64,000 bases of DNA from an uncultured Candidatus Saccharibacteria bacterium. GTDB taxonomy: Bacteria; Patescibacteriota; Saccharimonadia; Saccharimonadales; Saccharimonadaceae. This document shows, one piece after another, positions 33,630 to 41,880 of this stretch (position 1 is its first letter; each line of letters starts with the position of its first letter). Position numbers and translations under genes: made by a program. The stretch lies in NCBI GenBank assembly GCA_946222005.1, contig CAMIHP010000006.1, positions 1 to 64,000 of the forward strand, in the 5' to 3' direction. Below the pieces are notes generated by a model. It was not told where the DNA came from, did no database searches, and was given only the letters and a program-made list of their open reading frames with translations.

Positions 33630-34139
33630 CTATATATCAATCTTTCGTAAAACAGATTCAGACGGTATACCGCCCTTTGTAATATAATCTGCAAAGATCT
33701 GCCCAGCTTGTTCTCCAGTAAATACCTCTTCTGGATGAATACGAATCGTAAATGGTTCGCCATCGCGCTGCCAGGTGAGTGGAATGAATCGCTCTTTATC
33801 AGCCACTGGCTCTCGCGCGACCACATAGTGGATATATGGATACTGAGCTGTTTGGTTGCCTGGATCCGGCACCCGCACCTCTATAGTCATGCCGGTATTC
33901 GACCCAGCACATTGCATATAGTAGCCATCAGCCAAGCTATCCTTTGGTACATTCTTTGGATGGGCAATACCATCTGGCAGAGCCCACACGCAGATACTAA
34001 AGCAACGGTTGCCATCAAGGACAGTTGGGTCAGCAATAGCCTGGCTCACCTTTTGTGCAACCTGCTCTGGTGTCTGCGGCTGCAAAAATCGCTCAAAATA
34101 ACCAACACTACCAACGAGCGAATAGACATATTTTTTCAT
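33630..34139 (-). CDS. uncharacterised protein upstream of tmk
   Basis: A 169-residue soluble protein without recognised domain. It contains NRCFSICVWALPDG and GYYMQCAGSN (three Cys) and a beta-rich C-terminal half (EVRVPDPGNQ, PYIHYVVAREP). GGAGGTG lies six bases before the ATG, one of the best ribosome sites in the window. Probably the first gene of an operon with tmk. Confidence 0.65.
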   Translation of the reverse strand: MKKYVYSLVGSVGYFERFLQPQTPEQVAQKVSQAIADPTVLDGNRCFSICVWALPDGIAHPKNVPKDSLADGYYMQCAGSNTGMTIEVRVPDPGNQTAQYPYIHYVVAREPVADKERFIPLTWQRDGEPFTIRIHPEEVFTGEQAGQIFADYITKGGIPSESVLRKIDI

Positions 34140-34228
34140 ATAGCACCTCCGTTACTATGGTGATGAATGAATAGTATGAGAGTATCACCACTCATTCCAT
34201 CATACCATGCATAGGTAGGCACATAAAT

Positions 34229-34260
34229 AATACTGCCAGCTTCCCTGACTGGCAGTATTA
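34229..34260 (-). terminator. terminator after rplA
   Basis: AATACTGCCAG pairs with CTGGCAGTATT around a 9-base loop; the T-rich end serves the minus strand. Confidence 0.7.
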
Positions 34261-34285
34261 TGGCGAGTGCTATACTCTTTTCTAA

Positions 34286-35266
34286 CTAATCGAGTTTGTG
34301 CTCAACCTTGATGCCGGGCCCCATCGTCGTTGCAGCTGCGATGGATTTGACATACACACCCTTGAGTGAGCTTGGTTTCTGAGCTTGCAGGCTAGTGAAG
34401 AAGGCGTCGGCATTCGCGCGGAGCTTTTCTGTACCAAAGCTTACCTTACCGATGCTAAGGTGAATCGCGGCTTGCTTGTCTACGCGGTACTCCACCTTAC
34501 CAGCTTTTGCCTCAGTGACGGCAGTTGCAATATCAGTTGTTACAGTACCGCTCTTTGGGTTAGGCATCAGACCCTTTGGCCCAAGCAGACGGGCGTATTT
34601 ACCAAGCTTTGGCATGTACTGCGGAGTGGCGATCAAAACGTCAAAGTCTAACGTACCTTTGTCGAGTAGCTTGATGATAGCCTCTTCGCCAGCAATGTCT
34701 GCCCCAGCTTTGGTAGCAGTTGCAACCTCGGCTTCTGGCGCAAAGACAGCGATGCGAACAGTCTTGCCTGTGCCGTGTGGCAGGACGACTGTCGAGCGGA
34801 TGTTTTGATCGGCCTGGCGTGGATCAACACCAAGGCGGACGTGCAACTCAACACTCGCATCAAACTTAGCAGGATTGGTCTCGGTCGCAAGCTGCAGCGC
34901 TTCGTCTAGCGAGTACACCTTATCTTTTTCAACCTTCTCAGCTAGTTTGCGATAGGCCTTGCCGCGGCGCTCGATCAGTGGGCGAACCTTTGGTGCAGGG
35001 CCTTTTTTGATCGCTGCATCGACATCACCTTGAGGGGTTGTATCGCCAGCTTCTTTGCGAGCCTCCTTCTCGGCCTTGGCTTCAGCTTCGTCGAGAGCCT
35101 TTTGGCTACGCTTACCAGCCTTTGCCACAGTGGCTTCGCGCTGGGCAATGACATCCTTGTCGTTTGCAGCTGCGATAGCTGCCTCAATCTCTGCAATAGT
35201 GTTTTTTTCTGAAACATCGAGTTTCAGCTCTGCTGCTTTTTCAAGCAGATCGGCTTTTTTTGCCAT
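34286..35266 (-). CDS. rplA: 50S ribosomal protein L1 with N-terminal extension
   Basis: The L1-stalk protein. The C-terminal 230 residues are a normal L1: SLDEALQLATE, FDASVELHVRLGVDPRQADQ, VLPHGTGK, PKLGKYARLLGPKGLMPNPK, TMGPGIKVE at the end. Before it lie about 100 additional residues: a small helical domain (KADLLEKAAELKLDVSEK, then IAEIEAAIA) that resembles HeH/SAP-like folds, then a Lys/Ala/Glu-rich linker. The ATG at 35266 is preceded by AAAGGA, so the extension is really translated. rplK is not adjacent but 1.6 kb upstream. Confidence 0.94.
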   Translation of the reverse strand: MAKKADLLEKAAELKLDVSEKNTIAEIEAAIAAANDKDVIAQREATVAKAGKRSQKALDEAEAKAEKEARKEAGDTTPQGDVDAAIKKGPAPKVRPLIERRGKAYRKLAEKVEKDKVYSLDEALQLATETNPAKFDASVELHVRLGVDPRQADQNIRSTVVLPHGTGKTVRIAVFAPEAEVATATKAGADIAGEEAIIKLLDKGTLDFDVLIATPQYMPKLGKYARLLGPKGLMPNPKSGTVTTDIATAVTEAKAGKVEYRVDKQAAIHLSIGKVSFGTEKLRANADAFFTSLQAQKPSSLKGVYVKSIAAATTMGPGIKVEHKLD

Positions 35267-35422
35267 AGTATCCTTTCTGTGGTGCAAGCGGCTTGGGTGC
35301 CTCCCACGATTACTCATTAACCATTCTAGTATAGCACATATGGCCCCGCAGCATGAGACAATAAACTTGTACAATGCGAAAATAACAAAGTGGTTATTTT
35401 GAGCACGTGTCACCAATTGTGC

Positions 35423-35428
35423 TATAAT
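35423..35428 (+). promoter_or_regulatory. -10 of tRNA-Pro
   Basis: TGC-TATAAT, twelve bases before the mature tRNA end. Confidence 0.55.
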
Positions 35429-35440
35429 GAGAGACGTTGT

Positions 35441-35516
35441 CGGGGTGTGGCGCAGCTGGTAGCGCGTACGGCTGGGGGCCGTGAGGTCGCAAGTTCAAGT
35501 CTTGTCACCCCGACCA
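35441..35516 (+). tRNA. tRNA-Pro (GGG)
   Basis: Acceptor CGGGGTG/CACCCCG, D-arm GCGCAGCTGGTAGCGC, anticodon loop CTGGGGG (anticodon GGG), T-arm CAAGTTCAAGTCTTG, encoded CCA. Confidence 0.95.
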
Positions 35517-35536
35517 TTTTGGTTTCATGTCTTCCT

Positions 35537-35571
35537 CTCACGTTATGGGCATTGTGCACGTGAGATTTTTA
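35537..35571 (+). terminator. terminator after tRNA-Pro
   Basis: CTCACGT pairs with ACGTGAG, followed by ATTTTTATTT. Confidence 0.6.
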
Positions 35572-35645
35572 TTTGCTTGGCATTCTTGGGCTTTTCCAGA
35601 GAGTAAGACGGTCTATCGGCAACTGTATCGCTGCTTTTAACAAAT

Positions 35646-36146
35646 CTACATAGACGGGTGATACAGGTTCATAATACGAAACGCCCATGCCAGCCCAAGT
35701 GCGCCAACGATAATCAATACACTCATCGTTATCTCTACCTGCTTGTAATGTCGCACATGAAAGCGAGGAATAGTGGCAAGCACTGCAATAAGGAAGCCCA
35801 ATGCTATGGCTGCTGAGGCAGGAATGAATTTATGTCCAATTTGGAAGGCGAATGCACCCATCAAGAACGCTGTCGAGCCATAGATGATGCGCGAAATAGG
35901 CCTACTACCACGGCCAAGCCATAGCACACCAGCCGCAAAGCAGGCTGCATCCATACCGAAAATTATGGTAGCTGCCCAAACTGGATCTATTCGTGTGTAG
36001 TGAGCTGTAGGGTAATTGACTATATATGATATCGCCTCTGATATCAGCGCAACAATGACAAAGATTAGCCATAGCCGTACCATCTGCTTGGTGCGGCGCA
36101 CTGGTATATTTTGTAGTTGCTGGACATGGGTGGATGATATGCTCAT
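35646..36146 (-). CDS. five-helix membrane protein, uncharacterised
   Basis: A 166-residue protein with five hydrophobic segments (about residues 22-43, 57-75, 84-103, 107-127, 138-157). No known domain. It lies between rplA and rplK together with a DCxxGC family gene, so this pair interrupts an otherwise standard ribosomal operon. Confidence 0.65.
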   Translation of the reverse strand: MSISSTHVQQLQNIPVRRTKQMVRLWLIFVIVALISEAISYIVNYPTAHYTRIDPVWAATIIFGMDAACFAAGVLWLGRGSRPISRIIYGSTAFLMGAFAFQIGHKFIPASAAIALGFLIAVLATIPRFHVRHYKQVEITMSVLIIVGALGLAWAFRIMNLYHPSM

Positions 36147-36253
36147 GATTGTTCCTCTTGTACTGTAATAATCTTCTTAGTCCGAAGGTGGCTATATTAT
36201 CGAGTACGTATTACTATTCTCTTTCTTCGTCGCTGGTATTATTGCACTACTCT

Positions 36254-36793
36254 TTACATTCCACTCATTTCAGCAAACTCATAGACAAACGCCCCGCTGC
36301 TTGGTGAAAAACAAAATATATCGTTAGTGCGATGACTCGACGAATAGCGTGCCACGCAGCGGTTGTCACTGCTGATGGCTGCTCGAGCTTGATCACTAAA
36401 CTTCTTTGGTGGAATAGTATGCTTACCAAGGATAGCGGTGTCTCGAAATACCGACTCAGGGTGAGGGAGGTTGTCTCCGTAATGGTACCATCCTGAACAA
36501 CCGTGTGGGCAATCGGTAAAGGGTTGTATGCTCAGCAGGCGATCACGCGTCGCTTTGTCGGTGATAATGCCAATAACCATACCATTATTGCCATCCCAGC
36601 CGTCTATCGCATACCCCGACTGATAACTCACATCCATATGGCGAATTGCATCGTGATCAAAGCGCCCATAGAAGATCGTCGTTGTGAAGCTACCAATCGT
36701 CCCCTCATACAGCCACCAGCCAATCGCCGCAACGACGAACACGCCAAGAATAAGGATTGGTATAGAGATTTTGTCGAGGAGAAGTTTACGCAT
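36254..36793 (-). CDS. membrane-anchored extracytoplasmic protein, DCxxGC family (copy 2)
   Basis: A 179-residue protein with an N-terminal anchor (about residues 10-30) and an outside domain, paralogous to 16335-16853 (shared QPFTDCPHGCSGW, CVARY, DIFCFSPSSGAFVYEF). The start is moved to 36793 (MRKLLLDKI) because TACAAT ends six bases upstream with TTGACA 18 bases further up; a frame start 20 codons earlier would lie inside the promoter. Function unknown. Confidence 0.7.
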   Translation of the reverse strand: MRKLLLDKISIPILILGVFVVAAIGWWLYEGTIGSFTTTIFYGRFDHDAIRHMDVSYQSGYAIDGWDGNNGMVIGIITDKATRDRLLSIQPFTDCPHGCSGWYHYGDNLPHPESVFRDTAILGKHTIPPKKFSDQARAAISSDNRCVARYSSSHRTNDIFCFSPSSGAFVYEFAEMSGM

Positions 36794-36799
36794 ACTGTT

Positions 36800-36829
36800 A
36801 TTGTAAACTACTATTGCAAAATATGTCAA
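36800..36829 (-). promoter_or_regulatory. consensus promoter with leaderless spacing (gene 36254)
   Basis: Minus strand TTGACA, 18-base spacer, TACAAT, six bases, ATG. This is the clearest case in which both boxes fit a leaderless start. Confidence 0.65.
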
Positions 36830-36838
36830 TTTATACCA

Positions 36839-36866
36839 AAAATACCTCTGCACGCAGAGGTATTTT
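36839..36866 (-). terminator. terminator after rplK (bidirectional)
   Basis: AAAATACCTCTGC-AC-GCAGAGGTATTTT, a perfect 13-bp hairpin with T runs on either strand. It is 17 bases past the rplK stop. Confidence 0.8.
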
Positions 36867-36883
36867 AATGTGCGCCGAGTAGA

Positions 36884-37309
36884 TTAGTCGGTGACTTCCA
36901 CGCCCATGCTGCGAGCAGTACCCGCCACCGTCTTGATAGCTCCTTCGAGACTGATGGCGTTGAGTTGCTCCATTTTTGCTTGAGCGATCTCCTCAAGCTG
37001 CGCTCGGGTGATCGTCCCAACCTTGTCGCTGTGCGGCTTGCTACTACCCTTCTTGATGCCGATCGCAGCACGGATCATATCATCAACGGGTTGGCCGAGG
37101 CTGCGCCATGCGAAGGTGCGGTCCTCAAACACTTGGATATGGACGATAACATCCTTACCCATATCTGCCTTGGTGGCGTCATTGAATGGGTTGATGAAGT
37201 CCATCATATTCAAGCCCCACTGACCAAGTGTGCTACCAACGGGAGGCCCAGCAGTGGCACGGCCAGCTGGAATACGAAGCTTCAGGTTGCCGATAACTTT
37301 TTTTGCCAT
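36884..37309 (-). CDS. rplK: 50S ribosomal protein L11
   Basis: Forms the GTPase-associated centre with 23S rRNA. 141 residues, normal length: KLRIPAGRATAGPPVGSTLGQWGLNMMDFI at the N-terminus (in the usual place, matched over separate blocks), FEDRTFAW, and the C-terminal RNA-binding domain ending SMGVEV. AAAAGGAA precedes the ATG. Confidence 0.96.
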   Translation of the reverse strand: MAKKVIGNLKLRIPAGRATAGPPVGSTLGQWGLNMMDFINPFNDATKADMGKDVIVHIQVFEDRTFAWRSLGQPVDDMIRAAIGIKKGSSKPHSDKVGTITRAQLEEIAQAKMEQLNAISLEGAIKTVAGTARSMGVEVTD

Positions 37310-37359
37310 TATATTTCCTTTTACTCAATTACTACTGGTATTGAGTGCGTAACGTTGCT

Positions 37360-37388
37360 ATTATAGTGGATCGCTCATGCAAATGCAA
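37360..37388 (-). promoter_or_regulatory. promoter of rplK
   Basis: Minus strand TTGCAT, 17-base spacer, TATAAT, with a leader of about 45 bases to rplK. Confidence 0.55.
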
Positions 37389-37402
37389 ACTGCGTGCGAG
37401 GC

Positions 37403-37948
37403 TTATACCTTCTTGACCTGCAGCGCATCAAGCTCAACTGGCGTGTCGCGGCCAAACATGCTCACCATCACCTTGAGCTTACCCTTGGTGGTGTCAATCT
37501 CACTCACGGTGCCATCAAAGTCTTTGAATGGCCCATCGATGATACTGACTACTTCCCCTTCGCTAAAGTCAATCTGATGCTTGGGGTCTTCCACGCCCAT
37601 GCGCTTCTTGATCTTCTTAATCTCAGCCTCGCTGACAGGGGTTGGCTCGGTGCCACTCCCCACAAAGCCCGTCACGCCAGGCGTATTGCGCACGATGTAC
37701 CATGTCTCGTCGGTGAGCTTCATCTCAACTAAGACATAGCCTTGGAAGATCTTAACCTCAACGACTTTGCGCTTGCCATTTTTGATCTGGATTTGCTTCT
37801 CCTTGGGGACGATTGCATCGAAGATTTTGTCGGCCATATCAACGGCCTGAATGCGCTGGCGGATGCTATCGGCTACCTTCTCTTCGTAGCCACTGTAGGT
37901 ATGGATAGCGTACCATTGCCGTGTGCTGTCGTAGCGTTTTTTTGTCAT
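37403..37948 (-). CDS. nusG: transcription termination/antitermination factor NusG
   Basis: 181 residues. NGN domain (WYAIHTYSGYEEKVADSI, then YVLVEMKLTDETWYIVRNTPGVTGFVG) and C-terminal KOW domain (FSEGEVVSIIDGPFKDFDG). Binds RNA polymerase and couples it to ribosomes or Rho. Follows secE by three bases, the usual pair. Confidence 0.96.
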   Translation of the reverse strand: MTKKRYDSTRQWYAIHTYSGYEEKVADSIRQRIQAVDMADKIFDAIVPKEKQIQIKNGKRKVVEVKIFQGYVLVEMKLTDETWYIVRNTPGVTGFVGSGTEPTPVSEAEIKKIKKRMGVEDPKHQIDFSEGEVVSIIDGPFKDFDGTVSEIDTTKGKLKVMVSMFGRDTPVELDALQVKKV

Positions 37949-37951
37949 TGT

Positions 37952-38311
37952 CTACCTCCCCAGGATAATTTGAAATAGATATTTAAATGCAGCATCGAGC
38001 AGCAAAAGCGTTGCACTAAACACTGCAATAAAGCCAAGTAGTGCACCAGACATTTTCCATGTTGTTGCGCGATCGGGCCAGCGCACCATACGGAGCTCAT
38101 ACCAGGCTCCAGCAAAGTAATTGCGAATCGCCGAGAATGGGCCACGGCGCTGACGCTTTGGCTTGGTTGTTTTTGATTTTTTTGCCTCGGTTTTGGCTGG
38201 TGCCGCAGAGGTTGTCTTTTCTTTTGATGTTTTGGTCTTGGTGGGCGTGGTGTCTTGCGCTGTGATGCGCGTCACGCGGTTGGTTGATGATTTTTTGCTT
38301 GGTTTCGCCAC
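37952..38311 (-). CDS. secE: preprotein translocase subunit SecE with basic N-terminal extension
   Basis: 119 residues; GTG start with GGGGAG seven bases upstream. The C-terminal 60 residues are a typical short SecE: amphipathic WYELRMVRWPDRATTWK then one membrane helix (about residues 90-110). The first 57 residues are Thr/Lys/Ser-rich and disordered, longer than in most single-span SecE proteins. Confidence 0.93.
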   Translation of the reverse strand: MAKPSKKSSTNRVTRITAQDTTPTKTKTSKEKTTSAAPAKTEAKKSKTTKPKRQRRGPFSAIRNYFAGAWYELRMVRWPDRATTWKMSGALLGFIAVFSATLLLLDAAFKYLFQIILGR

Positions 38312-38524
38312 AGCATACTCCCCAAATTTAATAGCCTGTCTTTGCAGGCTGTCAAGCCCTAGTGTAGCGCGCTATAGTAAGGATTGTCAAGGGATGAAAG
38401 CCTCGAAACTATATTTTCTGCATTAATATCCATATTACTACTACTGTTATGTTTATGTGGCTCGGCAGGAGATGAATGATACCAAGACAATATCCACCAA
38501 GCCAAAATTCTCTAGGGAGTGCCG

Positions 38525-40159
38525 CTAAGATTCCTCATGTTTGTCGTCCGTTGCTGCGTGTCGTGCAGCTGGCAGTGCGAAGAAGAAGGTTGAGCCGTGA
38601 TTAAGCTGGCTGGTAAACTCGATGCGCGTACCGAGCTTGCGAGCCAGCTTGGCTGCAATGTAGAGGCCAAGGCCAGTGCCGCCAGTTTCGCGAGTGCGGT
38701 AGTCTTCGCTGCGCCAGAAGCGTTCGAGGATGTGTGCTTGGTCACTCTTGCTAATGCCAATGCCAGTGTCGCGCACAGCGATGATAATGCGATTACCCTT
38801 CTTGCGCGCACTGAGGTGGACCTCTCCTTCTTTAGTATATTTGAGAGCATTAGAGAGGAGATTTTGGATAAGCTCACGTACATATAATGAGCTTGCGACA
38901 ACATGGCCCAGCCGCGGCGATGTCTCGAGCGTGAGAGCGAGCTGCTTTTTGGTAGCCTGAGGGTGATATTGATGGTAGAGATCATTCATGAGCGCACGGA
39001 CGTTAAGTAATTCTGGCATATCAGCAGCGCCACGCTCGGCCTGTGCAAGGGTACTGAGGTCATTAACCATCTTTGCTAAGAAGACGACTTGCTCGTGGGC
39101 TGCATCAAGGTGGTCTTTGAGCGTGTGCTGCGGCATATCGCGCCGGTCGAGCATGAGCTGAATATTACTCAGTGCCCCCTCGGCTGCTGTCAAGGGAGTG
39201 CGAAGCTCATGGCTCACCACACTGATGAACTCATCGCGCTCTTCTTCAAGCGACTTTTCTTTCGTGATGTCGCGTAGGATGAGGACGTAGCCATCGCTTG
39301 AGTCGCTCGCTGTATTAACTGCTCGAATTGGTGAAAATACGATGCTCAGGCGGAGCATCTCACCCGATACTTCCATCCACACATCATCGCGTGTTTGCGT
39401 AACGGTTGCAGCGTAAAGCAGCTGAGTGAGATAGACTGGCTGCTTGGTGCTATCGCGCAGTGGCAGGATGGTATCGATTGGTTTGCCGTGCGGGCTTGTA
39501 TTGGTATCAAGCAAATCAAGCGTTGCAGCGTTGTAGAGTTGGATAATACCCTGCTGGTCGGTTGCGATAATAGCGGTCGCGAGATTGTTAATAATCGTCA
39601 GAAGCCGATCGTGCTGCAGGGTCATTGCCTCGCGGCTAGTATGCAGTGCCGAGCGGTAGAGATTGTGGCGATATGCAAGGGCAACAATGACTACACCAAG
39701 CATAAAAGCCATCAACGTTGTTGTGGTAATATCAACAATACTTTGTGGCGTCAGCCAAAATGCATCAAGTGCTGCTGTAATAAAAAGCACGAGTGCACTG
39801 AGCAGCCACCCAGAGAAGCCAGCATAAGCAAACGCCGCCAGCATAAACAACGACCACGCACAGGTGAACGGCACTGCTACGCCAGAGATACTGAGCAGAT
39901 AGCTCGCAGCGAGACCATGATACAAGACGAGCTGCCACGCTCGCTGCTTATTCGTCTGCGACGGACGGAAACAGGTGTAGAGACCAAGAGCAAGCCAAGT
40001 GCTGGCTGCTGCATAAAAAGACCATTCACCTGCCCCAGGGATGCGCTGCATTGCATCAAGGCCGAGAAGTTTGCTATACGCAAAAAGCAAGAGTGGAAAG
40101 ACAACACTGCTGACTCGCACGACAGTACTAGTTTGGCTATTGGTAGCGTATGGCGACAC
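38525..40159 (-). CDS. orphan sensor histidine kinase with PAS domain
   Basis: A 544-residue membrane kinase. Hydrophobic segments over about residues 15-180 (six), then a PAS-like domain (LLTIINNLATAIIATDQQGIIQLYNAAT), the HisKA phospho-acceptor site (VVSHELRTPLTAAE) and HATPase motifs (NLLSNALKYTKEG, DTGIGI, GTGLGL). The start is set at GTG 40159 because TATACT ends six bases before it; the in-frame ATG twelve codons upstream lies before the -10. No response regulator is adjacent, so its partner must be encoded elsewhere. Confidence 0.9.
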   Translation of the reverse strand: MSPYATNSQTSTVVRVSSVVFPLLLFAYSKLLGLDAMQRIPGAGEWSFYAAASTWLALGLYTCFRPSQTNKQRAWQLVLYHGLAASYLLSISGVAVPFTCAWSLFMLAAFAYAGFSGWLLSALVLFITAALDAFWLTPQSIVDITTTTLMAFMLGVVIVALAYRHNLYRSALHTSREAMTLQHDRLLTIINNLATAIIATDQQGIIQLYNAATLDLLDTNTSPHGKPIDTILPLRDSTKQPVYLTQLLYAATVTQTRDDVWMEVSGEMLRLSIVFSPIRAVNTASDSSDGYVLILRDITKEKSLEEERDEFISVVSHELRTPLTAAEGALSNIQLMLDRRDMPQHTLKDHLDAAHEQVVFLAKMVNDLSTLAQAERGAADMPELLNVRALMNDLYHQYHPQATKKQLALTLETSPRLGHVVASSLYVRELIQNLLSNALKYTKEGEVHLSARKKGNRIIIAVRDTGIGISKSDQAHILERFWRSEDYRTRETGGTGLGLYIAAKLARKLGTRIEFTSQLNHGSTFFFALPAARHAATDDKHEES

Positions 40160-40165
40160 GTTTCT

Positions 40166-40171
40166 AGTATA
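40166..40171 (-). promoter_or_regulatory. -10 hexamer defining a GTG start
   Basis: Minus strand TATACT, six bases before GTG 40159. Confidence 0.5.
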
Positions 40172-40220
40172 CCTGGAGTATGACGGTAGGCACAAGCGTT
40201 TTGTGTGACATTTGCTGATG

Positions 40221-40919
40221 CTATATCATTGGTGTTTCGTGCTTAAGCCGCTGCCGGTGTGATTGGTAGTGAGGATCATGCCGCTCTACCAGCCCCCAAA
40301 AGGCTGACGAGTGATTCATGTGGTGAGTGTGGCAGAGCTCGTGGATCAAGATATAATCAATCAACTCATCGGGGAGTTTCATGAGCGCAATATTAAGGCT
40401 AATTGTGCCTGTGCTGCTGCAACTCCCCCATCGAGTGCTTGCATGGCTAAATCGGATGCGCTGGTAGGTTGAGTTGGTGCGTGCAGCAAGCTCGTGGAGG
40501 CGTTGTGGTAAGTAGGCTTTGGCTTCGCAGCGCAAGATGGTTGCAACTTCTCGTCGGATAGCGCACTGAACGGCTGGCTCGTCTATGGTGTGTTCTAGTG
40601 GGAGAGAGACGAGTAATTTTTGCCTTGCGATGCGCACAGTGGGCCGATCGACCATCTGTGTGCGGATGATAGCGATCGAGTGGTGCTTACCAATTGTCTC
40701 TCCGTCTTGATAACCATGCGCAGCGTGTTGATGTAGGAGCTGGCGGAGTGCTTGACGATGGGTTGCAATGCTGTGACGGATGAGAAAGAGTGGTGCGTGC
40801 CGCGGGGCATTGGCGCAGAGCTGGCCATTTGGCGTAAGACGCATTGTGATGGAACGCGCCTTGGCGCTGCGCTTAATAACAATATCGCCAAACTCATCGT
40901 CGTGGAGCGTAGAAGACAT
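40221..40919 (-). CDS. YgjP-like (M48/DUF45) metallopeptidase
   Basis: A 232-residue soluble protein with the zinc motif IHELCH and the downstream HSSAFW and ERHDP typical of YgjP/SprT-like metallopeptidases of the DUF45 group; RFSHASTRWGSCSSTGTISLN precedes it in blocks as usual. The role of this family is not well defined. AAGGAGGGAGG precedes the ATG at 40919. It follows the P-loop kinase closely. Confidence 0.85.
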   Translation of the reverse strand: MSSTLHDDEFGDIVIKRSAKARSITMRLTPNGQLCANAPRHAPLFLIRHSIATHRQALRQLLHQHAAHGYQDGETIGKHHSIAIIRTQMVDRPTVRIARQKLLVSLPLEHTIDEPAVQCAIRREVATILRCEAKAYLPQRLHELAARTNSTYQRIRFSHASTRWGSCSSTGTISLNIALMKLPDELIDYILIHELCHTHHMNHSSAFWGLVERHDPHYQSHRQRLKHETPMI

Positions 40920-40956
40920 AGATAAAAGCCTCCCTCCTTTTAACCAAGATGTTATT

Positions 40957-41619
40957 TTATTGTACAATGTAGCGTGTCGAGCGAATTTGTCCTCGCCGTG
41001 GGGTGCTCGACATAGCGCGCATTGGGTGACTGGCTGGTGTTGGTGGTGGCACTTGAGTGCGTTGCTTTGCTACTGGTGGAGTTGTGGCTGGTGCTTTGCT
41101 TGGTAGAGCTTCGTCCTCAGTTTGTTGATCGATTTGCTTCAAGAAGGTAAGGGCGGCACGAGACTGTGATGAATACGGGTGTTTGCCGCTGATGACAAAA
41201 TAGAGCTCGCCAGCGGTGGGTTCGCTAAAGCGTCGTACGTAGTAATCGAATGCCTCACGTGAGAGCCGCTGGTTCTTGACACTTCGACTTCGGGCTGTCG
41301 TTACATCTGTTTGAACCCAAATAATCACTGGCCGATACCCTTCACTCCGTGCCCAGCGGACAAATTCACTTCGGCGAGCCCGAGTGTTGCTATCGCCCTC
41401 ATATATGAAAGGCTGCTTGGTCTTGGCGATCTCTTGTAAAAATGTCTTCCCTACTACTGCTGCGGCTGCATCGTCTTGGCAGTAGCCCGAGAGCTCGTTA
41501 ATATCAATAAAGGGTGAGCCAAAGGCCTTGGCAAACTGAGCGGCAAAAAATGTCTTGCCGCTACCGGGCAAGCCAACCATGAGTATTGCAAAGGGCCGAA
41601 CTGGAGGCGTTGGTTGCAT
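40957..41619 (-). CDS. P-loop kinase-like protein (zeta-toxin/AAA_33 type)
   Basis: A 220-residue protein with Walker A MVGLPGSGKTF at about residue 14, a DINELSG helix, YEGDSNTRARRSEF and WVQTD in the places used by polynucleotide-kinase or zeta-toxin-like kinases. The last 60 residues are Pro/Thr/Arg-rich and disordered. The substrate is unknown. -10 box seven bases before the ATG. Confidence 0.72.
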   Translation of the reverse strand: MQPTPPVRPFAILMVGLPGSGKTFFAAQFAKAFGSPFIDINELSGYCQDDAAAAVVGKTFLQEIAKTKQPFIYEGDSNTRARRSEFVRWARSEGYRPVIIWVQTDVTTARSRSVKNQRLSREAFDYYVRRFSEPTAGELYFVISGKHPYSSQSRAALTFLKQIDQQTEDEALPSKAPATTPPVAKQRTQVPPPTPASHPMRAMSSTPRRGQIRSTRYIVQ

Positions 41620-41626
41620 GTATTTT

Positions 41627-41632
41627 ATTATA
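41627..41632 (-). promoter_or_regulatory. -10 hexamer for gene 40957-41619
   Basis: Minus strand TGC-TATAAT, seven bases before the ATG. Confidence 0.5.
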
Positions 41633-41743
41633 GCAGACTCCGCGTGGTGCGAGGGATTTTTAGCATAAACGAATCAATAGTTACTTTGCAATAGAAAATT
41701 CTTCCGGTTTGGCTATAGATTTGATATACTGGAGACAGTACAG

Positions 41744-41818
41744 AGGGGCATAGTACAACGGCTAGTATAACGGTCTCCAAAACCGTAGATTGAGGTTCGA
41801 TTCCTCATGCCCCTGCCA
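41744..41818 (+). tRNA. tRNA-Trp (CCA)
   Basis: Acceptor AGGGGCA/TGCCCCT, anticodon arm ACGGT-CTCCAAA-ACCGT (anticodon CCA), T-arm TGAGG-TTCGATT-CCTCA, encoded CCA. A TATACT lies upstream at about 41725. Confidence 0.95.
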
Positions 41819-41830
41819 CAATAGTATCCA

Positions 41831-41854
41831 ACCTCCCTGACGGAGGTATTTTTT
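41831..41854 (+). terminator. terminator after tRNA-Trp
   Basis: ACCTCC pairs with GGAGGT, followed by ATTTTTT. Confidence 0.7.
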
Positions 41855-41868
41855 ACCTAAAGGAGTGA

Positions 41869-41874
41869 TATACT
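41869..41874 (+). promoter_or_regulatory. -10 hexamer for gene 41881
   Basis: TATACT, then GGAGTT and the ATG. The spacing fits a leaderless start; GGAG is also too close to act as a normal ribosome site. Confidence 0.45.
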
Positions 41875-41880
41875 GGAGTT

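Noticed and set aside
35267..35416. Longer N-terminus for L1 (start at 35416)
   Set aside because: The extension has no protein-like character and the ribosome site AAAGGA sits directly before ATG 35266.
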